Shown one piece after another: positions 56,001 to 64,000 of a stretch of DNA of 64,000 nt. The position numbers were made by a program, and so were the translations under genes. The stretch comes from Setophaga petechia (lineage: Eukaryota > Chordata > Aves > Passeriformes > Parulidae): assembly GCA_024362935.1 (NCBI GenBank), contig JANCRA010000019.1:11466501-11530500 (forward strand), read 5' to 3'. Under the pieces are notes generated by a model that was not told where the DNA came from, did not search any database, and worked only from the letters and a program-made list of their open reading frames with translations. The stretch's first letter is position 1. Every line of letters begins with the position of its first letter.

Positions 56001-58396
56001 TGAGTCTGGATCAAAAAGGGACTCATAAATCTGATCTGCTTTTGACCTTTTAGTGCAGCTTCTACTTTCTATTTTTTAAGTTGCTAGTTCTATGGTCTCT
56101 AGCCCAAATAACGATGGTCCTTGTTTTAAATTTAATCTCATTTTCACACAGAGCTTAAGCCAGAGGAGGCAATGCCATCTGATACCCTCCAAAGACCTTT
56201 CATCCCCACTGGAGCACATGTATTGCATGTGGCAAAAGGAGCTTGATGGCTGTGTAAGGACACACGAGATATGTAAGGTGACAGTTCAGATTGCTTTACT
56301 CTTTAGTCTTATCCATTGGAGAAATCCTAAGTATTTTGTGCCTGGTTACCCAAAAGTAGATTGTACTGCATATGATGCAAGACTCAGGATGCAGTTGCAG
56401 CAAGAGGGTTACCACTGCCTAAATCCAGGAACCACAGGAGAAGCTTTGATTAATGTGCTTGTTTGCCCAAAACTGGTTATATTTCTAGCAGGAACCAATA
56501 GTCAAGATAATCTTTAAATGTTTTAAAGGAAAAAATTTGGAGTGAAAAAACCCTATCTAAAAATCATTGTGGCTTATCAGGGGAATAAAGACCTGAGTGA
56601 TCAATTAGCTTGAAAAATTAATAAATCCAGGACAAATGTAGTTCCAGATTAGCATCTTAATGAGCTATTGTTGTCACAGCCTGGTTTGGACATATCGCTC
56701 CTTTGTTGACATTTTTAATGCTTTCTGTGGATTACCAGTACATGACCAGTATATGAAAGCTTGTTAAGCCTCCACGTGCTCAACCTGGCCCTAGCTTTAA
56801 TAGTGGCTTAGTGCAATCCCTGCTGTTGGCACAAACTCTGTGGGACTGGAACCTTGTGGTGCTGGGCATTGTGTTTCTACCTAATCATCATATGGACCTA
56901 CTCAAGTGTGTTTTACAAGCTTAGGGCAAATTTGTGAATGCCCAATTATCTATATGTAACTTTTATAAGAGAAGCCAACCAGGGGTGATTCTTTTCCCCC
57001 TTTTTTTGTCTTTCTCTTCTTTTTTTCAGAATTCTGCATTATCTTTCTGTAACTAGAGGGGGGATGCTTTCAGCCTGCTTCCAGGTCTGGCTGGTATTTC
57101 CTTCCCCGATTAGCAGAGAGGCCTGTGCACTCATCTTTTCAAACTGCAGAGCTCTTGCATCTCTCTCTCCTGGTTCCCTGTAGAGAATTTAAAGTTCAAA
57201 ATGTTTTTTGAATGCCTCAATCTTATTCCCCTTGATGAAAAATCTGTTACAGCAGCTTCTAGACAGATGCAAATTCACATGTTACTTTTGAAAATTCACC
57301 GTTATGCTGTGCAGTGCTACTTCAATTTTGAACGAGTTTTGCTGTCTGCTACAAGTGTGAGGTGAAGTTACTGATAGTGTATCTGTCTCTCTATTCTTAC
57401 CATTCAGAGAAAAACAACAGATTATGTATGAGAAACTCACTGTATGGTTTGCTTTTTTTGGTTGGTTTTCCTTTTCAGTTATTTGCAGTTGTAATTCTGT
57501 GGCCCTAAACCGAAACAAAGTGATTTTCCTTCCACAAAAAAGGCTGCTGGCATTGCATCATGCAGAAGTGGTTCAGAATAGATGCCTGCAGTATGCATGT
57601 GCAGTTTTATCCCATCTTATTTTTAAATGGTTATCTGTGCATCCCTCTGGTTCACAATCCCATTCCAAAAATACCTGGGGTTTATCCTTATCATATTGCC
57701 CAGCTAACAGTAAGAAATAGGCTCAAGTGGCTCAGTACAGAGTAGATTTACCTCTTATGCAACAAGGTACAAGATCCAGGGAGAAGCCAGAGACCTGTCT
57801 TGGGAAGAACTTTGTCCTCTGTGGGCCAGGGAATCCCTTGGCAATACCCCTTGCACATGTTGAGAGTATCAGGTTGCTTCCCAGCAACTTCACTGGAAGA
57901 AATCTGCCCTGAAAAGGGATTCCTTTGTTCACAGAGGGCAGGATAAATAAGGTCTAGAGGTTTCTGATTCTTATCTTAAATAACTCAAAGTTTTAATTAC
58001 AGTTTTTGTAACCATATTTTGAAAATTGGATTCTTTTCAAGTTTACCAGCTCTGGCATACTTGGTAAACAGGACAAGCATCTACATTTGTTTCTTCAAAA
58101 TATGTCTTAACAGATTCAGGGTTTGGAACAAGCACCCTTGCCAACTCCCCAGAGGGACATCTCACCAGTTTATTGGATTTTTCTGCCATTTTTATAAGGT
58201 TTGCTGAGTCTTCTGCTGTTTTGAAGTTTGGGGTTTTTTTTCCTTTCAGCCTCAGCAAGCATTCTTTCTTCTCTGCCTTTCCCTCCTTTCTACCTCCGTT
58301 CCCAAGAATCAAATAGTTTCCCTGTCCCAGGCCTGCAGATAAGGTTAGATGTGTGTTTTGTCAAACAGCATGTGTCAGTTCTTGTGTCTGGATTTC

Positions 58397-58431
58397 TCCT
58401 CCTCCTTCTCCACCTCCTCCTCCTCCTTCTC
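58397..58431 (+). repeat. Polypyrimidine (CTC/CTT)n tract
   Basis: Imperfect CTC and CTT triplets over about 35 bp, giving one strand almost purely pyrimidine. Confidence 0.85.
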
Positions 58432-59649
58432 AGTTGTCCCTGTTCACCTTTGGTAACCTTGTTCTGGCACTAGGAAATGTTTTGATCCTTTACAATCAAC
58501 ACTGAGAATGGGTTTTTTGGCAAACTGCTGTAATACAGCCCACAGGGAGGAATTTGGATTCAAGATGTTCACTTGGGAGTCTTAGGTCAAAGATTTACCC
58601 CAGGGCAAAAACTTCTTAGGGTCTTCTTATGGCTGCAGTGGCACCATGTGAACTAAGTTAATAGCTTATTCCTCAGTTTAGTAGAGAAGAAGAAATTTGA
58701 GCCTGGTCTCCAGACATTTTATGAAGTTTGGGGGACAAAAAAAAAAATATTCACAGATTCAAAAACTGTTTGGTTTTCTCCTCCCACCACAGAGTGGACT
58801 CTTGCTAGGTGAGTAGGGAGCTGGAAGGAGTTACCATGTGAGATTGTCTGATGTGGCTCTGCAGTTCCTGGGTTGGACATTGTGGAGAGTTTCTCCTCCA
58901 AGTCAAAAATTACTGCCTACACTTCTATATCAGGTAGCATGCACTAGAGCTTTTGCACTGCACTTCCTGCAGATATAATTACACTTATTTCATAGCTAAT
59001 CCCAACATTGGACATTTGCCCAAAATGTCTCCCACAGAGGCAGAAAAAAGTAGCCCAATATGTGCAGGTCTTCTCTTGAAGCCACATTAAGATTTCATAC
59101 AAAACCCTGAGCATTCATAGTGCTCAACTACTCCGCAAGATCTGGACAAAATGAAGGAAACTCCTTTTCATGGACAGGGGAGAATTCAATCCCAGATGAC
59201 ACATATTGTATCTGTCCTCCTGAGCCCTATTTTTCTGTCTGAAAGTGATGTGAGTGCCTTTCAGCAGCTCTATGTACAGTGATTTGTCCCCAGAACATCC
59301 TGTGCCTTGTAAAGGTGTGTCCAAAGCCTACCTGCCTTGTAAAGCAGTGAATGCCAGCTGGTGACCAGCTCTAGAGTCTCACTTCAGTCTCCACATCCCA
59401 CCAATCCTCAAAGGAGGAAGAACCCAGTTCTTGTTCTAATGTTAAACCCCATCTATGATTTTAAAATATCTGTAGGTCATACCTAGAATTTGGGAAACAA
59501 TTACTTAGGTCCAAAAGTGCCCATCTTCTCATCAGACTCTGACTATCTGAAGGTGAAATAAAGGGTGGGTTAGATTTGTTATAGCTTTTTTTTTTTTTTT
59601 TATGGACTATTCAGTGTTGGTCTTCATTATTTTTTTTTTATTCTTTTGA

Positions 59650-60010
59650 AAGCTTTTAGAGCCTCCTGCATAACCGCCTCTGCCCCATTCAGTGCTGAAT
59701 GGACGGTGCGCTGATCTTTTTCTCGGTGGGTAATGGATTTGGGTTGATTGCTTGACACGGGGACAATAGGGGGGTAAACAATTGCCTCGCACCCGTGCAG
59801 CTCCCCATCTGTTGAGTGCCTGCGCCTTCAGAGGCAGCCGGGCGGGCACAGATGAATGCGCCAGCCCAGCCTGATGTTAATGACATCAGTCATACAAGCA
59901 GAACATGTGGCGCAATAAATCAAAAACTAATTGAACTTTTGGTCGATTATATTGCCGTCCCACTGCCTGCTTCGAGCACGGCACGCTTTCCTGGGACAAT
60001 GCCCCCAGCC
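59650..60010. promoter_or_regulatory. Candidate conserved distal regulatory element
   Basis: In AT-rich, CpG-poor intergenic DNA this block keeps many CpGs. It also packs recognisable factor-site words: GTAAACA (forkhead), CATCTG and ACATGTG (E-boxes), AATGACATCA (CRE/AP-1 like), GCAATAAA (CDX/posterior HOX) and CTAATTGAA (homeodomain). It has no coding signature and no repeat-family match. I infer an enhancer or a small distal CpG island; the target gene is unknown. Confidence 0.4.
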
Positions 60011-60014
60011 CTGC

Positions 60015-63000
60015 AAAGGCTTTGCTGCCCCTGGACAGCAGGAGCCTGCCCTGGGAGGTGACACATGACAGCAGCTTCTCTTGAAACAGCGACACCTTCC
60101 ACTCAAACAAAATGCTTCCAGGCTCAGGATGTCTATCTGACCAATATTTATTATTTCCAATAAGAAACGTTCATCAATATGACAGTGACAGCCCATGTTC
60201 ACTGGCACTTTCCATCTGGGACTGTTGGTGGCAGACATCTATAGGAGAAGACAGCACTTGTTTTTGTGCTAATTAGACACACACGTGGTAGTAATGAAGG
60301 CTATTCATTAGACTGATATAATTTAATATCGTTATTCACACTTGAAAGTGCTCCAACTACATCAGCTGTTGGAGCCTGCCAGCCAAAATTTTCTGTCTTG
60401 GGTGTCCATGGCAGCACTGAGTCACCAGAAGTTGAGGGGGCTGATATTCATAGAGGTGGAAAGGAACAATTTCTGATGGGAGTATTAAGAAATTAGAAGC
60501 TTTGGCAAGAAGACCCTTTATTGAAGTGCATAAATATGGGATTAGACCCCAGAGCCATCAAGTCAGGAACCCATCCATGACTGAGCCCTTTCCTCCCCTT
60601 GCAACCACAGATGTGTAGGGGGCATGGAGATCTGTGCACATCTGCCTTTCTTAGGCATCTGCTTTTGAAATTTTGCTTTGAAAAAGCCAGGATTCCAGTA
60701 TTTGTGTATGAAATGAAAAGGTAAAGCACAAAATATTTTTCTTAATATACCTAGAGTCATCTCTTCATTATATGTAAGGAGCAAAATTTTATGGTAAATG
60801 TGTTGAAGTACATATTTAACCCAACTTATTTCAAATATCTTTGCAGTACTTCTGTGAACATTTGCCAATAGATTAGAATTTAATTATTAGCTATTAATAG
60901 CTATTTATTGCAGAGGATTCTCTACACTGGTAAAAGAAAATGTAAAATGTAAAATAAAATGCTCCTCTCTGAGTAGAGGCTTAAGCAAGAGCTAAATTAA
61001 ATCTTTGTGTTAATATTATTCATAGAAAGGCAGATGGGAGCAGAAAATGTTGCAATGAAGAATATGGAATGAGATGAGATCACAGCATCAGTCTGTCCTT
61101 TGTAGATCTGGACAATGATCACAGAGCCAGATTGGATTAGTGAAACCTATTTACCAGAAGTTCAGAGCGGTTGCATGAAGCTGAAAGGCAGTCAGTAGGG
61201 AGAGGTGGAAAATGCACCAGATTTACAGCTGCAGCGATGAAAATTTAGAAGTTTTCACTGTGATTTCTTCCAAATGTGAGTACATCAAAATTTAACAAGG
61301 GCTGTGGTGCTGTCTTTTAGAGGGGTGGGATGTTTAGCTGTGGGGAAATATTTGAAGGGAGCAGCTCATCTGCTCTGCTGTGCCGTGCTCTGCCTGCAGC
61401 CCAGCCCTTGCTGCTGCTTTCTCGACCTAATCCCTGCAGGTGCTTCAATATTGTGGCTCTGTAAAATCTTTACTCTGGCAAAATTGGGAGCTCTGGAGTC
61501 GGTGTTGCTGTACCTATGAGGTAACTGCTAAAGTGACAGCTTGCAACTGTGTGGCTTTTCTGTGTAATAGAAAAGAGAATGAAGTTCTGCGAGCAGTTAG
61601 AAGTGGGTGAAGTGCATGAATGTTGAATTTAAGTCTGCTGGCTCAATAAGTGGAACATTTCCAAAGCCATGCCCTGGAAATGAATGCATGATTAACATTA
61701 ATTGCTTCTAATGAAGAGTAAGAACCGGACAAAGCCCAGCCTGCATTTGATTGAACAAATTAGTTTAAACTCAATGGCTGCATATTTCAGCAACAAGAAA
61801 GCAGGGAAAAGCAGGGAAAACAAATTGTGGGGCCAGATCAGATCTTTACTTGCAAGCTGCGAGCATGAGCTCTCAGCTGCCTAATTTTGGAATATAAGTG
61901 GAAATTACAAAGTGAACCATCACTGTAATTGTATTTGCCCAAAATCTGGGCAGCAATTGCGTACAAAGATCCTTTTGCAGGCAAATCCACATAAATCATC
62001 TGCAAGGATTCGTTCTTCTCTCCCTTCTCCAGCTCTGCAGAAATTGGTGTTTGCAGGGACAGCCTTGCAGCCCCACTGTTTGCATTGCTGCCATTGTGTT
62101 CCCACCCAAGTGGGTCACTTCTGGCTACTTCTGTGATTCACCCTTCTTTCAATGCCTATTCAAGTAATTGCATGTTTGCTGGTGCTGTGATTTTCCTTTC
62201 ATGCCTTGCCTTTCTTCAATCCTGTAAACCTTTTGCCACTCGTTCTGGCAGACAACAGGGGATGAGGGACTGTGGATCATATGTATTCTGAAAGTAGGCA
62301 AATTTATTACTGTTAGGCACATTTATGTGTTTTTCCTTTTGCACTAGCCTGGGTAGCAGCTATAACAGCACGAGAGCACTTGCTTCTGATAGAAATCTCT
62401 AAAAATCTGTACTCCTTACACTGTGTGGTAAAATACCTAAAGTGCCAGAGAGACAAGAAGATAATTCCTTGCATCACTAAACTTTTCTGTACTTGGGTGT
62501 TTTGCTTAGAAGCAATTAGTTTAGTCCTCACACAGTGACATTCCAGAAGTAAAGGTGATGGAAGCAGCTTCAAAAACAACTTACAGCGTATTCCTAGGTT
62601 TAAAAAAACCCAAACCACCTTCATTATGTTTGTCTGGCTTTCATCCCACACTCAACATGGTTTAAAATATAAAACATGTCCTGCAGGAGAAGACAGTGAG
62701 GATCCCTGAGGATATCACACTGTGCAGAGCAGACTGTAATCACACTGACAGCTTAGCACACTCCAGGCAGGCAGACAACTTCCTTGTGACAAGCTCAGTG
62801 TGGAAGTGCCCTGCACTGCAATGGGCAGCTCACAGCTCACAGGGACCCTCCCATTTTCCTGTCCTGTTTCACTACAGCACAGCACAGGCCAGAATTTCCT
62901 CTCCAGTGTGCTCCCCATGTTCAGGACTTACATTCTCACTGGAGAGTGGAGGGATGGCTGTTAGACACTCACAAGCTGTCTAGGAAGAGTGACTTTGGTC

Positions 63001-64000
63001 TCAGTGCCAGCTCTGCTTGTACCAGAGCCCTGGAAAGCCCAGGCACTTGGTATTGCTGCCATCTGAGGAGTTTGGCTCCAGCAAGGAGCAGCCTTGGATG
63101 ACCTCCAGCTGCTTCCACAGTTACAAAACTGCACACTGTAATACACAGCAGTAATAAGCACTGCAAGTGAAATGTATGCCAACAACGTAAAGGAAAGCTC
63201 ACCTGGGGAGTAGGAGTCACCCATCATCCTGTGACAAACCTTCCTGGCTCCTCAAAGCCTTGGGATTATACACACAGCCTGAATAGGAAACCCCCATTCA
63301 CATGCCTTGCCCCAGGGTCAGCCTTTAGAATTGGAGTTAATTCTCCACATTTGGCAGCTTTCTGCAAGCCTGTTTCTGTCACTGGTGGCTAAATCCTGTA
63401 GCTCTGGTAGCCTGAACACAAGGCAGGGTAGGTAGGATGAGAGGAAGAGCTGGGAGGATCACAGAGTCCTTCTGGCCAGTTTCAAGCCTAAGTCAAACAA
63501 CAACAGTTTAAAGAGCCTTCACTAAGTCCAGTAAAACCATCACCCAAAACCAGTTGCTTCAGTCCAGACAAAAGCTTGGCTTGTGGCCCTGGCACCCTGT
63601 GTGTCTATTGGTTAGTGGTTCTATGCTTTTGGTGTCTTTGTGGGTCTAAGAAATAAAAAGGGAGACAAAGACTTTAAGGAAAATGTCCCAAGCCAAAGAA
63701 CAGAACAGGTAATTTTGAGAATTGAAAAAGAAAATATTAGGCTTAGTGCAAATGTTGTGCTTTGGACATCATGCAGTGAAAGTGAAACAATGTCATGTGG
63801 GAGCTTGAGCTTATTGATAAAAGTCTCTAACTAGATGAAATCATCATCTCCAAGTTAATGTATACACTACTCATTTCCTCCTGAAGTACTGGCTGGTGGG
63901 AGGCCAGATCCAAACTGAGAAAGGAGGAGGATTCCTCCTTCTGGAAGCCTGTGGGAGAGGTGCAGAAACTTGGGATGGGCTGTGGTCCTGTGGCCATGGA
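60015..64000. other. Intergenic, no gene seen
   Basis: No supported exon, RNA gene or transposon. A homeodomain-site-rich stretch at 61680-61990 (ATTAACATTAATTGCTTC followed by TAATGA, and later TTAGTTTAAAC and GTAATTG) may be regulatory. Confidence 0.5.

Larger units (their letters stand above)
50945..59640. other. Intergenic, no gene seen
   Basis: Unique-looking intergenic sequence. The 141-codon frame at 56092-56517 is the longest; it has a plain amino-acid mix and resembles no family I know. A pyrimidine-rich (CTC/CTT) stretch at 58397-58431 and a T run at 59587-59602 are simple repeats. No VXN coding exon was found here. Confidence 0.5.

Noticed and set aside
49360..64000. Search for coding exons of VXN, the next gene in the human order
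   Set aside because: No frame resembles the start or other conserved parts of vexin as I know them. The gene probably lies beyond the right edge.

Overview
The window is vertebrate nuclear DNA from a bird, probably a songbird. Evidence for a bird is the set of degraded CR1 LINE copies, with the 3' tails and reverse-transcriptase remnants typical of avian genomes, together with LTR fragments of avian endogenous-retrovirus type, compact introns and CpG-island promoters. The songbird call rests on the look of the LTRs and is less certain. I see no prokaryotic features, no CRISPR array and no operon.

Only two protein-coding genes can be supported, both on the + strand. RRS1 is a single-exon gene (27284-28372) for a nucleolar ribosome-assembly factor. 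ADHFE1 has 14 coding exons (31168-49117) and encodes the mitochondrial iron-dependent hydroxyacid-oxoacid transhydrogenase; all exons could be placed with canonical GT-AG sites and one intact 465-residue frame. The RRS1-ADHFE1 order and orientation match the human 8q13.1 neighbourhood, where CRH lies on one side and VXN (vexin) and MYBL1 on the other. I see no CRH or VXN coding exon here.

Layout: 1-26.5 kb is an AT-rich intergenic stretch with scattered CR1 pieces and one LTR. A CR1 copy (about 26.57-26.98 kb) stops just before the CpG island of RRS1, which carries a strong ZNF143/THAP11-type promoter motif. Between the genes is a CR1 copy split by a nested LTR-like insertion. ADHFE1 starts in a second CpG island with C/G-run tandem repeats. 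Its introns hold an LTR-like block, a striking 30-bp near-perfect hairpin, an ancient SINE relic and a 60-bp minisatellite. From 49.4 to 64 kb there is no gene; the most notable part is a CpG-retaining, transcription-factor-site-rich block at about 59.65-60.0 kb that looks like a distal enhancer.

The two genes do not form a pathway: one is ribosome biogenesis housekeeping and the other mitochondrial 4-hydroxybutyrate metabolism. I find no convincing new biological system. The best leads are the intronic hairpin, the candidate enhancer, a second perfect hairpin at 9.1 kb and the minisatellite.
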